59,064 nucleotides of DNA from an uncultured Sulfitobacter sp. (GTDB lineage: Bacteria > Pseudomonadota > Alphaproteobacteria > Rhodobacterales > Rhodobacteraceae). The notes under the pieces are model-generated. The model searched no databases, was not told the DNA's origin, and saw only the letters and a program-made list of their open reading frames with translations. The translations under genes were made by a program, and so were the position numbers. This document shows, in pieces, positions 16,005 through 24,404 of this stretch. The DNA is taken from the NCBI GenBank assembly GCA_913060815.1, contig CAJXSZ010000021.1:1-59064 (forward strand). The letters are read 5' to 3'. Position 1 is the first letter of the stretch, and each line of letters opens with the position of its first letter.

Positions 16005-16763
16005 ATGAACATTTGGTCTTGGTTAAGTGGTGCGCTGTGCGGATTGTTTGCAGCAACGACATTATATGCGGGTGCCGTTACATTACTTGAGACGGGCACC
16101 AAGGCACGCAAGCCATTGATCGAGGGCGCTGCAGGGGACGAAAACACCGAATACATCGGCACATCCAGCCTCTTTATCGGGCGCGAAGGTAGCAGCCTGT
16201 TTGCTGAGGTCGAGCGGATTGAGCGGGTCATGGCACCGCGCCGAATCCAGCCTATTGCAGGCTCGGAAGTTGCGGGGATGTCTGGGCGGCCGGTAATGGT
16301 GATCCGCGATATCATCCAGCAGGCTGAATCAAGACGCTCAGGCTATGACGCGGTTCAACACGGCGCACGGATCAAGCCGCCGCGCTTGCCCACCCAAATG
16401 ACCGTTGCCGAGATTTATAAGTGGATTGACGATACTCCGGGACAGCCGCATGCAATCGGACGATACCAATTCATACCGAAGACCTTGCGCCGTGTGATGC
16501 GCAAGATTGATGCGGATCCAAACGCGCTATTCTCGCGCGGACTGCAAGACAGGTTGGCGGACGTATTGCTGAAAGAAGCAGGCTACCACGAAGCGAAATC
16601 GGGCCAGATGAGCAGGCGGGCATTCATGAACAACCTTGCCAAGATCTGGGCGGGGTTGCCCAATGAAACTGGCAAATCGCACTACCACGGCTATGCCGGT
16701 AACAAAGCCAGCATGTCATGGGATCGCTTTGACAGACAAATGGCGCAGGTGTTCACTCAGTAA
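16005..16763 (+). CDS. Secreted lysozyme-like protein (lambda-lysozyme / lytic transglycosylase type)
   Basis: The 252-residue protein has an N-terminal hydrophobic segment (residues 5-27), either a signal or an anchor. A roughly 75-residue linker follows, then a lysozyme-fold domain (about residues 98-250). QQAESRRSGYDAV supplies a candidate catalytic Glu near residue 107, GRYQFIPKTL is near residue 150, and LAKIWAGLP is near residue 222. The GRYQ and IWAxLP signatures also occur in phage lambda endolysin R and related transglycosylases. It probably cuts peptidoglycan glycan strands in the periplasm. No phage genes are near, so it is a cellular enzyme rather than a prophage endolysin. The assignment to a named family is moderately sure. 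Confidence 0.75.
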   Translation: MNIWSWLSGALCGLFAATTLYAGAVTLLETGTKARKPLIEGAAGDENTEYIGTSSLFIGREGSSLFAEVERIERVMAPRRIQPIAGSEVAGMSGRPVMVIRDIIQQAESRRSGYDAVQHGARIKPPRLPTQMTVAEIYKWIDDTPGQPHAIGRYQFIPKTLRRVMRKIDADPNALFSRGLQDRLADVLLKEAGYHEAKSGQMSRRAFMNNLAKIWAGLPNETGKSHYHGYAGNKASMSWDRFDRQMAQVFTQ

Positions 16764-16802
16764 CTCTGGTCAGGGGAGCGTGGAAGGCGTGATCTGACAA
16801 GG

Positions 16803-17648
16803 TCAGAACGTATCGTGGTATGCTTCCACACGCTGTCGCTGGGTGCCCAGACCCTCCACACTCAGCTCGACCACATCACCTTCGCGCAGGAATTGTTGCG
16901 GACTCATGCCCATGCCGACACCCGGTGGCGTGCCTGTAGAAATGACATCGCCTGGCACCAGCGTCACGAAACGGCTTAGGTAGGAAATGATTTGGGCCAC
17001 GCTGAAGATCATCGTGGCGGTAGTGCCTGTCTGTTTACGCGCACCGTTTACGTCGAGGTGCATCGCAAGTGATTGCGGATCAGGCACTTCATCAGGTGTC
17101 ACGAGCCACGGCCCGATGGGTCCAAAACTGTCACAGGATTTTCCTTTGGTCCATTGGCCGCCGCGTTCCGTCTGGAACGCCCGTTCAGAGACGTCGTTAA
17201 TCACGCAGTAACCCGCTACATGGGACAGCGCGTCCTCCTCAGTAACGTGATGCGCGCGACTGCCGATGACCGCTCCCAGTTCGACCTCCCAATCTGTTTT
17301 CTCTGACCCTTTGGGCAGAATGATCGGGTCGTTTGCACCCGTCGCGGGGCAGGTCTTCATAAACAGAATTGGCTCCGACGGGATTGGCATACCAGCCTCA
17401 GCGGCGTGATCGGAGTAGTTCAGCCCAATGCAGAACATGCGACGCACATCATCAATCACAGGCGCATAGTCGCCTTTTAAGACGGGGAAATCTGTGGGCG
17501 CTAGACCTTCGAGCTTTGCAAGCGCATCGGGTGCAACTGTCTGTGCAGCTATGTCCGACACCTCGGATGAGATGTCATGCGCTGTGCCATCAGATGCTAT
17601 TAACGCAGGACGGATGCCGTCGGCGGTTCGGATACGGGCAAGCTTCAT
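16803..17648 (-). CDS. Fumarylacetoacetate hydrolase family protein
   Basis: The 281-residue protein has the FAH fold of bacterial hydrolases and isomerases. The opening MKLARIRTADGIRPALI leads to FCIGLNYSDHAAEAG. The metal-binding segment is WEVELGAVIG, followed by VAGYCVINDVSERAFQ and the closing PGDVISTGTPPGVGMG. Members act on 2-oxo-enoic or acylpyruvate substrates (for example 2-hydroxyhepta-2,4-dienedioate isomerase, ureidoglycolate lyase or acylpyruvase), and the sequence alone does not choose. It is cytoplasmic and needs a divalent metal. It is the downstream gene of a minus-strand pair with the nitroreductase; 66 bases separate them. Confidence 0.9.
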   Translation of the reverse strand: MKLARIRTADGIRPALIASDGTAHDISSEVSDIAAQTVAPDALAKLEGLAPTDFPVLKGDYAPVIDDVRRMFCIGLNYSDHAAEAGMPIPSEPILFMKTCPATGANDPIILPKGSEKTDWEVELGAVIGSRAHHVTEEDALSHVAGYCVINDVSERAFQTERGGQWTKGKSCDSFGPIGPWLVTPDEVPDPQSLAMHLDVNGARKQTGTTATMIFSVAQIISYLSRFVTLVPGDVISTGTPPGVGMGMSPQQFLREGDVVELSVEGLGTQRQRVEAYHDTF

Positions 17649-17714
17649 GCAATTCTCTCCTGATTAAAGCGCGGATCTGGCCGAACGTTCATAGCAGTAA
17701 AAGTCAAATCAGTA

Positions 17715-18395
17715 TCAGTCTGTGAACCCCACAAAGCTGGCCACTTCGCCGACGTCACGCCGTGTGGAGACCACAGCATTGGCCGAGAAATCATCATCAG
17801 GCCAGCCCATGGCAACGCAGGTCATAATCACCTGGTCGTCGGGGATTTGCGCATGCTCACGCACAACAGGGGATTGCATGATCCCTTGCCCGTTGATCAC
17901 ACACCCAAGGCCCCGCGACCACGCGGCCAGTGTCAGCCCGTATGTCACAGCACCTAGATCGAAATGCGCAATCGTGCCGCCTTCGAGCGATTTATCAAAA
18001 GTCACGACAATGGAGACAGGTGCATCAAACTGGCGAAAGCCGCGCATCACCCAATCCTGACGCATCTCTTTATCGTCGCGTTCGATGCCCATCGCCGCAA
18101 ACAGTTGCTTTGCAATGCCGACCTGACGATCACGATGTGGTCCCTCATACGCGCCGTGGTCAATGATCTCGCGCACAGGGGGTACACCCTCCAACATGCG
18201 AGTGGAATTGCCAATCCGCACGCGCTCCAGCGGCTCTCCGGTCAGGACATGCAAGTGCCATGGCTGGGTGTTCATGGACGACGGGGCCCGATTGGCAAGC
18301 GCTATGACTTCTTCAATAAGCGCCTTTGGTACGGGTTTATCTTGAAACCCCCGAATGCTGCGGCGGCCTTGCATTGCGTCATCTAGGTTCATCAA
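17715..18395 (-). CDS. Nitroreductase family protein
   Basis: The 226-residue FMN-dependent oxidoreductase has the N-terminal RRSIRGFQDKPVPKALIEE and the flavin-contacting APSSMNTQPWHLHVLTG. A C-terminal glycine-rich segment (MGWPDDDFSANAV) places it with the NfnB/NfsB-type group. It would reduce nitro or quinone-like compounds with NAD(P)H in the cytoplasm; the natural substrate is unknown. It lies between the outer-membrane protein gene (11 bases upstream) and the FAH-family gene, all on the minus strand. All three could be one operon. Confidence 0.92.
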   Translation of the reverse strand: MMNLDDAMQGRRSIRGFQDKPVPKALIEEVIALANRAPSSMNTQPWHLHVLTGEPLERVRIGNSTRMLEGVPPVREIIDHGAYEGPHRDRQVGIAKQLFAAMGIERDDKEMRQDWVMRGFRQFDAPVSIVVTFDKSLEGGTIAHFDLGAVTYGLTLAAWSRGLGCVINGQGIMQSPVVREHAQIPDDQVIMTCVAMGWPDDDFSANAVVSTRRDVGEVASFVGFTD

Positions 18396-18406
18396 CTAAT
18401 TCCGTT

Positions 18407-19159
18407 TTAAAAGTTCAAATTGAAAATGCGGCTCACACCGACACCAATGCGCCACTGGTCCTCGGAACCCGCTTGCGTGATCGGGCTGTCGGCTGCATCG
18501 CCCAAGAGTTTTTCATAACTTAAGCCGCCGTCAAGCGACCATTTGTCATCCAGATAGTAAGACCCTGTCATCTGGATCCCCGCGCTGAGCGCGCCACCCT
18601 TAGCGGTATAAGCCGCGAAATTCTGTGCTGTAGGCGCCACGCCGAAATACGTGTTCGCAAATTCATCATCCCCGAAATTCAGGCGTGGTCCCACCGTGAA
18701 TTTCCAGCGGTTGTCTTCCCGCATGATGATGTCGCCACCCAACGTGCCTGTCAGGCCATCGTGCCCCGTCAGACCCTGACGCACTTCGCCAAAAACCATC
18801 CAGTTTGTTTCTTGATACCTCAGCCCCAAGCCCAATTCGACCGCTGTATCGATATCCTCAAGGCCTGCGAGTTCGGGGCTGTCTGCTGTCGTACGATCCC
18901 CCAGCACGCGAAACGCACCATTGAGAGAGAAGCCGTTATCCGGCGCACCACGAACGCCATTTCCGAGATCGAGCGCTCCCCAGTTCAGGGACCCGAATGT
19001 AATGATTGGAAAAACATTCCCTTCGTAGGAATCAGAGCCGAGGTACTCTGGCGCGGTGCCAACACCGGCCCCCAACGCGAAACTAAGCGATCTTTCTTGT
19101 GCTACTGCAGGCAATGCAAAAGAAACGGCGGCTAATGTGGCAAATGATAACGAGCGCAT
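18407..19159 (-). CDS. MipA/OmpV family outer-membrane protein
   Basis: The 250-residue product has a signal peptide (MRSLSFATLAAVSFALPAVA). Many alternating beta strands follow, with LGAGVGTAPEYLGSDSYEGN near the start. The C-terminus ends in Phe (FNLNF), the usual outer-membrane assembly signal. MipA/OmpV proteins form beta-barrels, and MipA can scaffold murein enzymes. The start at 19159 is chosen because GGAG lies nine bases ahead and the signal peptide begins there. A longer frame to 19207 is open but would precede the signal peptide. No clear regulatory site was seen in the 195 bases upstream. Confidence 0.88.
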   Translation of the reverse strand: MRSLSFATLAAVSFALPAVAQERSLSFALGAGVGTAPEYLGSDSYEGNVFPIITFGSLNWGALDLGNGVRGAPDNGFSLNGAFRVLGDRTTADSPELAGLEDIDTAVELGLGLRYQETNWMVFGEVRQGLTGHDGLTGTLGGDIIMREDNRWKFTVGPRLNFGDDEFANTYFGVAPTAQNFAAYTAKGGALSAGIQMTGSYYLDDKWSLDGGLSYEKLLGDAADSPITQAGSEDQWRIGVGVSRIFNLNF

Positions 19160-19354
19160 GCTGGATGCTCCATAAAACGGCAAGGGACCAGAACGGCCCT
19201 CAGGCATAACTCGTTCAAGAATAATGCACTATTCTACCCGAGTATATGATGAAATTCCTCTGGCTTCCCCCTCATGTGCGATTGGATCGGCAGAGATTGG
19301 CAACGGGTTTCAAGCGCCAAAAGCAAGCTGCTTCGGCAGATAGCTATCATGGGG

Positions 19355-20038
19355 TCAAAGCTTTGCCTCATAGAACCGTGCAATCCACTCCGCTATAGCA
19401 TCCATATCTGTGTTCTGTGTCATAGTGGCCATTGCATGGTCGGCAATGTCCCGACCGAGAGTATCCGCGAACTCGGCAATCAGCGCAGACATAAAACCCC
19501 CCGTCATTTCGGGGTGGTACTGCGTAGTTAGAACATGCCTGCCGATCCTGAAGCCTGCAATTTCACACCCATCGGTACGCGCGATGATTTCGGCACTCTC
19601 AGGCAAATTCAACACCTGCTCTTTATGCGCTGCATACAGAGCAATGCGTTGGCTTGCGGGCAAGAGGGTTGTCTCGACGCGCCCAAATACCCAGCCTTGC
19701 GGGTTGAGCCCGACGCGGGCGCCTAAAGCGCGTGCAATGATCTGGTGCCCGAAGCATGCACCAAACATCGGTATTTTGTGTGGAATCGCATTCCGCACAA
19801 GTTCTTCGAGTTGGGTGATCCAAGCGGCGCCATCGTGAACGGACGCGGGGCTGCCTGTGATAAGAATGCCATCAAAATCAAGCGTATCGGGGAAATGGCC
19901 GTCCTTCACTTGGTAGATATCAAACGTCCAATCAGGACGAACACGCCATAGTAGATCGGAGAACTTCTGGCCGTCTTTCGGATGTGCTTGGGCAAAGTCA
20001 CTTTCGTCGGTGTTGGTCACGAGGATCGCGATATGCAT
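19355..20038 (-). CDS. Class I glutamine amidotransferase-like protein
   Basis: The 227-residue protein is a stand-alone triad GATase domain. The oxyanion segment is GILITGSPASVHD, the nucleophile Cys is in MFGACFGHQIIARALG, and the His-Glu pair is in TTQYHPEMTGG. It resembles GMP-synthase-like amidotransferases of unknown partner, which hydrolyse gamma-glutamyl amides. The start is the ATG at 20038 with AAAGG ahead. It diverges from the P450 operon across only 86 bases, and its neighbour there is a glutamine-synthetase-like ligase. In aniline degradation a GATase-like protein (AtdA2) works with a GS-like enzyme (AtdA1), so a role in hydrolysing or channelling gamma-glutamyl amide is inferred. 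Confidence 0.88.
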   Translation of the reverse strand: MHIAILVTNTDESDFAQAHPKDGQKFSDLLWRVRPDWTFDIYQVKDGHFPDTLDFDGILITGSPASVHDGAAWITQLEELVRNAIPHKIPMFGACFGHQIIARALGARVGLNPQGWVFGRVETTLLPASQRIALYAAHKEQVLNLPESAEIIARTDGCEIAGFRIGRHVLTTQYHPEMTGGFMSALIAEFADTLGRDIADHAMATMTQNTDMDAIAEWIARFYEAKL

Positions 20039-20124
20039 TATTTTTCCTTTACAGAACATAATTCGCCCGTAGTATATTTTTACACACTATAAATATAATT
20101 GCCATCCTTATCGCTGGAGAAGAA
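20039..20124. promoter_or_regulatory. AT-rich divergent promoter region of the P450 / amidotransferase cluster
   Basis: The 86 bases between the divergent starts are much richer in A and T than their surroundings. They include TAGTATATTTTTACACACTA (20072-20091), with TAGT/ACTA at its ends. The GntR-family gene closing the operon is the obvious candidate to bind here. I cannot define a convincing operator. Confidence 0.4.
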
Positions 20125-21381
20125 ATGACCGTATGGGTTCCGGATGATGACGGTCATGCTGATCTGAGCGCGCATGACAGTTTCGAGCGGGGTGTGCCGC
20201 ATAATACGTTTGCGCGCATGCGGCGTGATGCGCCCGTCTGTTGGACGGACTATGCACAGGGGCAGGGGTTTTGGTCGATCACGCGCAACGCCGACATTGC
20301 AAGGCTCAATCGTCAGACCGATCTCCTCTCTTCTGCTCAGGGCATCCGGATCGAGGACCAGACGCCCGAGGAAGTGATCGCGCGCCGCACCTTTCAGGAA
20401 ACAGACGGAAAGGAACATATGGCCACCCGTATCAAGGTGGCCAAAGCATTCTCGAAACCCGTGATCGCAGGGTTCGAGGACCAGATCAGGGAGCTGTGTG
20501 TCGAGATTTTGGATGATGCTCTACCGCAAGGCACCTTCGATGCAACGAAACTGATTGCACGCGAATTGCCGATGCGCATGTTGGGCCGCATCCTCGGGAC
20601 GCCAGACGAAGATTTGCCGTGGCTGGTAGAAAAGGGTGATGCCCTCATCGCTAATACAGACCCTGATTTTACCGATCACGTGCTGGACAAGATGACCACA
20701 GACGAGTTTCGTCTGATGCCGTTTAATTCGCCTGCGGGGGCCGAGCTTTACGCCTATGCCAAAGACTTGATGGCGCGAAAGAATGCAGCAGGTGACACCA
20801 ACGGCATCCTGCATCTTATCCTCCAGCCTGGTCCTGATGGCAGCGTGATTTCCGACGCGGAATTCCGCAACTTCTTCTGCCTGCTTGTCGCTGCGGGCAA
20901 CGATACGACCCGCTATTCCATCGCGGCGGGCTTACAAGCGATGTGCCACCAGCCCGAGTTACTGGGTCAGATGCAACAGGGCGAGATTTGGAATACTGCC
21001 CCTGACGAGATCATCCGATGGGCCACGCCCGCGCTCTATTTCCGCCGCACGGCGATGCGTGATTTTGAATTGCACGACCAGATGATCAAACAAGGCGACA
21101 AGGTCGTCTATTGGTTCGCTTCGGGCAACCGTGACGAGGACGCTTTTGACGATCCGTTCCGTGTCGATCTTGCGCGTAGTCCGAACAAGCATTTGTCTTT
21201 CGGCCAAGGTGGCCCGCATGTCTGTCTGGGCATGTGGCTCGCACGTCTCGAAGTGCGTGTGCTGTTTGAAGAGCTGTCCAAGCGCATAAAGGGGATCGAG
21301 GCCGCAGGGCCACATAAGTTCCTGCGTTCCAATTTCGTCGGCGGCATCAAATCCTTGCCTGTCACTGTCCAATTGTTTTGA
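20125..21381 (+). CDS. Cytochrome P450
   Basis: The 418-residue soluble bacterial P450 has the I-helix oxygen-activation motif VAAGNDTTR near residue 256 and the ExxR helix (DEIIR) near residue 294. The heme-thiolate loop FGQGGPHVCLG has its Cys near residue 366; the extra residue before His is also seen in the CYP124/125/142-like loop (FGGxGxH). It would hydroxylate a small molecule, with electrons from the ferredoxin encoded two genes later. No reductase gene is in the cluster. GGAGAAG precedes the ATG. It is the first gene of a four-gene operon with a GS-like ligase, ferredoxin and GntR regulator, an arrangement close to mycobacterial loci for cyclic amines. Confidence 0.95.
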   Translation: MTVWVPDDDGHADLSAHDSFERGVPHNTFARMRRDAPVCWTDYAQGQGFWSITRNADIARLNRQTDLLSSAQGIRIEDQTPEEVIARRTFQETDGKEHMATRIKVAKAFSKPVIAGFEDQIRELCVEILDDALPQGTFDATKLIARELPMRMLGRILGTPDEDLPWLVEKGDALIANTDPDFTDHVLDKMTTDEFRLMPFNSPAGAELYAYAKDLMARKNAAGDTNGILHLILQPGPDGSVISDAEFRNFFCLLVAAGNDTTRYSIAAGLQAMCHQPELLGQMQQGEIWNTAPDEIIRWATPALYFRRTAMRDFELHDQMIKQGDKVVYWFASGNRDEDAFDDPFRVDLARSPNKHLSFGQGGPHVCLGMWLARLEVRVLFEELSKRIKGIEAAGPHKFLRSNFVGGIKSLPVTVQLF

Positions 21382-21392
21382 GGGAGACCACC

Positions 21393-22682
21393 ATGCCAGA
21401 CCGTCTGCGTGCTATATTTTGTGATCATCTGAGCTTGATCCGAGGCAAGTATCTGCCCGCATCAAAGATTGGAGACGATGAGACGCGGTTTTGCCGTTCA
21501 ACTTTCGGGGTGCATTTTGATCGCGATCTGTTGCCATCTCCGGGGTCCATGATGATGGAGGGTTTGCCGGATATGGAGCTGCACTGGCGCGCTGCCGATA
21601 TCCGAGACAGCTGGCATGAAGGCACCAAGATCGTTTTGGGCGACCTCTACGATCAGGACGGCACGCCGCTGGAGGTCTGTCCGCGTGGCGCGCTCAAACG
21701 CGCGATTGCTGCGTGGGCGGCAAAGGGTTTGACTCCGAAAATCGGGATCGAGCTTGAGGCCTTTGCATTCCAGCGAGACGAGAACGGAATTCTTGCGCCC
21801 TATGATGCGCCTGGAGCGGTGGTTTACGGCACGGGGCCAACAACCGATCCGAGCGGCTTCAACGACGCGATCTGGGAGCGTGCGACCGCGTTGGGCTTCA
21901 ATATCGACATGATCACGGCCGAATATGACGCGCCGCAGTTTGAATACACGCTCACCTTCGATGATGCGCTCAAGGCTGTGGATGACATCATCCTGTTCCG
22001 TCTTCTGGCGCGGGAAGTGGCGCTTGAACACGGCATCGTGCTCAGCTTTCTGCCCAAGCCCATTGCGGACGCGGGCGGCTCTGGCATGCACATCAATATT
22101 TCTTTCGTCGATGAGAGCGGCAATAACGCACTCAGCCAGAATGGCAAAAGCGGGCCTCTTCATATGAATGATCTTGCCCGCGGCTGTGTCGCAGGACTGG
22201 TCCAACATCACAAAGGGCTGGCCTGTTTGGTGGCCCCAACCGCGCTGAGCTACAAACGTTTGCAACCTGCCAGCCTGTCCGGCTACTGGCGCAATTGGGG
22301 TGGGGATCACCGCAATGTTACCACGCGGGTAAGTGCCGAAGGCGGTACGAAATCACGGCTCGAGCACCGCATGGCTGATGCCTCGGCCAACCCCTATATC
22401 GCGGTCGCGGCCGTGTTGCAGGCGGCACTGCTTGGCGTCGAGAATGAATACTCACTCATTGAACCCGAAACGGGTGACGGATTTGAGCAGACGGACGCAG
22501 ATGAGGGTGTCGCCGCTGATCTGGCGGGCGCAGTGGCTGACCTCAAGGCCGATGAAATGCTTGGCAATGCAGTGGGTCGCTCTTTGGTGGACAACCAGCT
22601 ATTCATGCGCGAGATGGAGGTCGAGAAGACCGCTGGTATGGACGATCTCACCCTGCGCAATTTCTACATCCCGTTCTTGTAA
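21393..22682 (+). CDS. Glutamine-synthetase-like gamma-glutamyl ligase
   Basis: The 429-residue protein is a GS-fold ligase. The N-terminal beta-grasp part is divergent, then come PKIGIELEAFAF with metal-binding Glu and AEYDAPQFEYTLTF. The nucleotide and metal site GGSGMHINISF and the closing SRLEHRMADASANPYIAVAAVL complete the core. The region after the second motif (NWGGDHRNVTTRV) departs from true glutamine synthetase, which fits the PuuA/IpuC/GlnT-like group that glutamylates amines. It probably makes a gamma-glutamyl amide from an amine, glutamate and ATP. The ATG at 21393 follows GGGAGA. The gene lies 11 bases after the P450 and 10 before the ferredoxin, so joint function is likely. Confidence 0.92.
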   Translation: MPDRLRAIFCDHLSLIRGKYLPASKIGDDETRFCRSTFGVHFDRDLLPSPGSMMMEGLPDMELHWRAADIRDSWHEGTKIVLGDLYDQDGTPLEVCPRGALKRAIAAWAAKGLTPKIGIELEAFAFQRDENGILAPYDAPGAVVYGTGPTTDPSGFNDAIWERATALGFNIDMITAEYDAPQFEYTLTFDDALKAVDDIILFRLLAREVALEHGIVLSFLPKPIADAGGSGMHINISFVDESGNNALSQNGKSGPLHMNDLARGCVAGLVQHHKGLACLVAPTALSYKRLQPASLSGYWRNWGGDHRNVTTRVSAEGGTKSRLEHRMADASANPYIAVAAVLQAALLGVENEYSLIEPETGDGFEQTDADEGVAADLAGAVADLKADEMLGNAVGRSLVDNQLFMREMEVEKTAGMDDLTLRNFYIPFL

Positions 22683-22692
22683 GGAGATCGCC

Positions 22693-23007
22693 ATGAAAGC
22701 CACATGGACCCTGCCAGACGGCAGCACCAAAACTGCCGATGTCGCAGAGGGCACCAGTCTGATGGAGGCCTCAGTTGCCAATAATATCCCTGAGATTGAA
22801 GGCGCCTGTGGAGGCTGCCTGTCTTGCGCGACATGCCATGTGTTTGTCGATGCGGACTGGCTTGGAAAGGTCGGTGACGTGGAGGTTTTCGAAGATGCCA
22901 TGCTCGATTCCACGGATGTGGAACGGACGGATGCAAGCCGCCTGTCGTGTCAGATCAAGATGAGCGCTGATCTTGATGGTATCTGCCTCACTGTGCCAAC
23001 GGCCTGA
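22693..23007 (+). CDS. [2Fe-2S] ferredoxin, adrenodoxin/putidaredoxin type
   Basis: The 104-residue ferredoxin has the cluster motif CGGCLSCATC near residues 39-48 (C-x5-C-x2-C). A fourth Cys lies in SRLSCQIKM near residue 86, and a typical C-terminal VP motif ends the protein. This is the class that gives electrons to bacterial P450s, so it is the likely partner of the upstream P450. AAGGAGATCGCC precedes the ATG, a strong ribosome site. It lies between the GS-like ligase (10 bases) and the GntR gene (4 bases). A matching ferredoxin reductase is not in the window and must come from elsewhere. Confidence 0.95.
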   Translation: MKATWTLPDGSTKTADVAEGTSLMEASVANNIPEIEGACGGCLSCATCHVFVDADWLGKVGDVEVFEDAMLDSTDVERTDASRLSCQIKMSADLDGICLTVPTA

Positions 23008-23011
23008 CCCA

Positions 23012-23662
23012 ATGCCATCGCAAAGCCGCATCGTCATAGAAACGATCCTTTTGAAGATCGACGCAGGCACACTGAACCCCGGTGATGTGATTGCCGAAGA
23101 TGCGCTGATTGCGGAGTTGGAGATTTCGCGCACACCGTTGCGCGAAGCTCTGTTGCAGCTGGAGGCGGGCGGACTTGTGACACGACTGCCACGCAAGGGT
23201 ATGGTTGTCTTCAAGCCGACACTCGAAGAATTTCTTGCCATTCTCGAGGTGCACGCAAATCTGGAAGGACAGGCCGCAGGGCTCGCTGCGCGCAGACTGT
23301 CACCCGCGCGCGCGGAGGGGCTGCGCGCAATTGTGGACGCCTGTGAAGAGCATCACGCGCAATACGGTGACGGCCATCCCAACGCTTATTATCAACTTAA
23401 TCTGGATTTTCACCGCGCCGTCGGGGAGGCATCGGGCAATCCTTTCTTGCTCGAGATGATCAAGGCAAATGCCCGTAAGCTCATGGCCTATTACCGCGCG
23501 CGTTACCGCACAGTCGGGGCGATCAAAGCATCAGCGCAAGAGCACGCTGTCATTGCAGAGGCAATCCTCAACCGTCAAAGCGCCGAGGCTGAAGAATTGA
23601 TGACCCGCCATGTGCAATTTGATCATGTCACTGCGATGGACCTGCTTGCGTCATTTGATTAA
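23012..23662 (+). CDS. GntR family transcriptional regulator (FCD type)
   Basis: The 216-residue regulator has an N-terminal winged helix-turn-helix (about residues 5-68), including ISRTPLREALLQLEAGGLV. A C-terminal all-helical FCD effector domain follows, with metal-ligand type residues in NLDFHRAVGEASGNP and HAVIAEAILNRQ. It ends the P450 operon, starting four bases after the ferredoxin stop, and probably regulates it in response to the substrate or an intermediate. The ATG at 23012 is used; a longer TTG start at 22973 would overlap the ferredoxin. GntR regulators also accompany the mycobacterial pip P450 locus. Confidence 0.93.
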   Translation: MPSQSRIVIETILLKIDAGTLNPGDVIAEDALIAELEISRTPLREALLQLEAGGLVTRLPRKGMVVFKPTLEEFLAILEVHANLEGQAAGLAARRLSPARAEGLRAIVDACEEHHAQYGDGHPNAYYQLNLDFHRAVGEASGNPFLLEMIKANARKLMAYYRARYRTVGAIKASAQEHAVIAEAILNRQSAEAEELMTRHVQFDHVTAMDLLASFD

Positions 23663-23911
23663 TTCGCCACTACAGAAGTACAAGTCATCGGGTGGGCAAA
23701 CGCGACGGGCGATCTTTGAGACGGGGTAGCGGCAGCGATGCGGTTGCTGGATATTAATCTGGTGCAAATCACGCATGGCTTGCTTCAGGTGGCTCTCGCG
23801 GCGCGGGGATGCCACCACGGATAAACGGATATTCAAACCCACTGCAACGCCTTGATCCGCGCAGAATTCGAAGACAGGCGTTGCAGTGGTTCTTCTTGAA
23901 GTGGTCGAAAT
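23663..23911. other. Intergenic stretch with a possible gene remnant
   Basis: Between the GntR gene and the MaoC gene, a minus-strand frame runs from just after the MaoC stop to 23651. It contains PHRCRYPVSKIARRV and DDLYFCSG. It lacks an ATG start (GTG at 23842) and shows no family I can name, though the CRYP...FC pattern faintly recalls GcrA-like C-termini. It may be a decayed gene or chance. Confidence 0.25.
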
Positions 23912-24382
23912 TTAGTCCTCGAATACTGCCAATCCCAACCATTCCGCGATCAGAGCGGGCGTTTCCTCGCCTTCGATCTCGATGGTGAGCAGGTTGGTGC
24001 GCAGCATGTTCTTTGGCCCCTTCGTTGCGACTTCTTGCAAGGTAAAGCGCCCGCGCAATCGGCTGCCTGCGAGGACAGGTTTCAGAAACCGCAGCTTGTT
24101 CATGCCATAGTTGATGCCCATCACCTGACCAGGCAGCATGTTAAAACAGTCATAGGCAAAGCGGCTGGCCAGCGAGAGCGTCAGAAACCCGTGGGCAATC
24201 GCTCCGCCAAAGGGTGTCTCGGCGGCCGCGCGTTCGGGATCGATATGAATCCATTGCTCGTCATGGGTGACGGTAGCAAATTTGTCGATCATCTCCTGAT
24301 CGACGGTGATCCAGTTGGATACGCCGACCTCGGTGCCGATCTTGGTTTTGGCATCGGCGATAGCATCTTGCAGGGCTGACAT
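23912..24382 (-). CDS. MaoC family (R)-enoyl-CoA hydratase
   Basis: The 156-residue hot-dog fold protein has the hydratase pair in HDEQWIHIDPERA (Asp and His near residues 45-50). The FGGAIAHGFLTLSLASRF helix is typical of MaoC-type hydratases. It would add water to a trans-2-enoyl-CoA, or the reverse, giving the R-hydroxyacyl-CoA. The ATG at 24382 has GAGGAG seven bases ahead. It is downstream of an MDR oxidoreductase on the minus strand with a 22-base gap, so the two form an operon at the left edge of the acyl-CoA catabolic region. Confidence 0.92.
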   Translation of the reverse strand: MSALQDAIADAKTKIGTEVGVSNWITVDQEMIDKFATVTHDEQWIHIDPERAAAETPFGGAIAHGFLTLSLASRFAYDCFNMLPGQVMGINYGMNKLRFLKPVLAGSRLRGRFTLQEVATKGPKNMLRTNLLTIEIEGEETPALIAEWLGLAVFED

Positions 24383-24404
24383 GTGTTGTCTCCTCATTAT
24401 TTTG

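Noticed and set aside
16005..16763. Prophage lysis gene
   Set aside because: No holin, spanin, integrase or structural phage genes are nearby, and a signal or anchor segment is present.
20072..20091. TAGT...ACTA as the GntR operator
   Set aside because: The arms are only four bases long in very AT-rich DNA, too weak to call a site.
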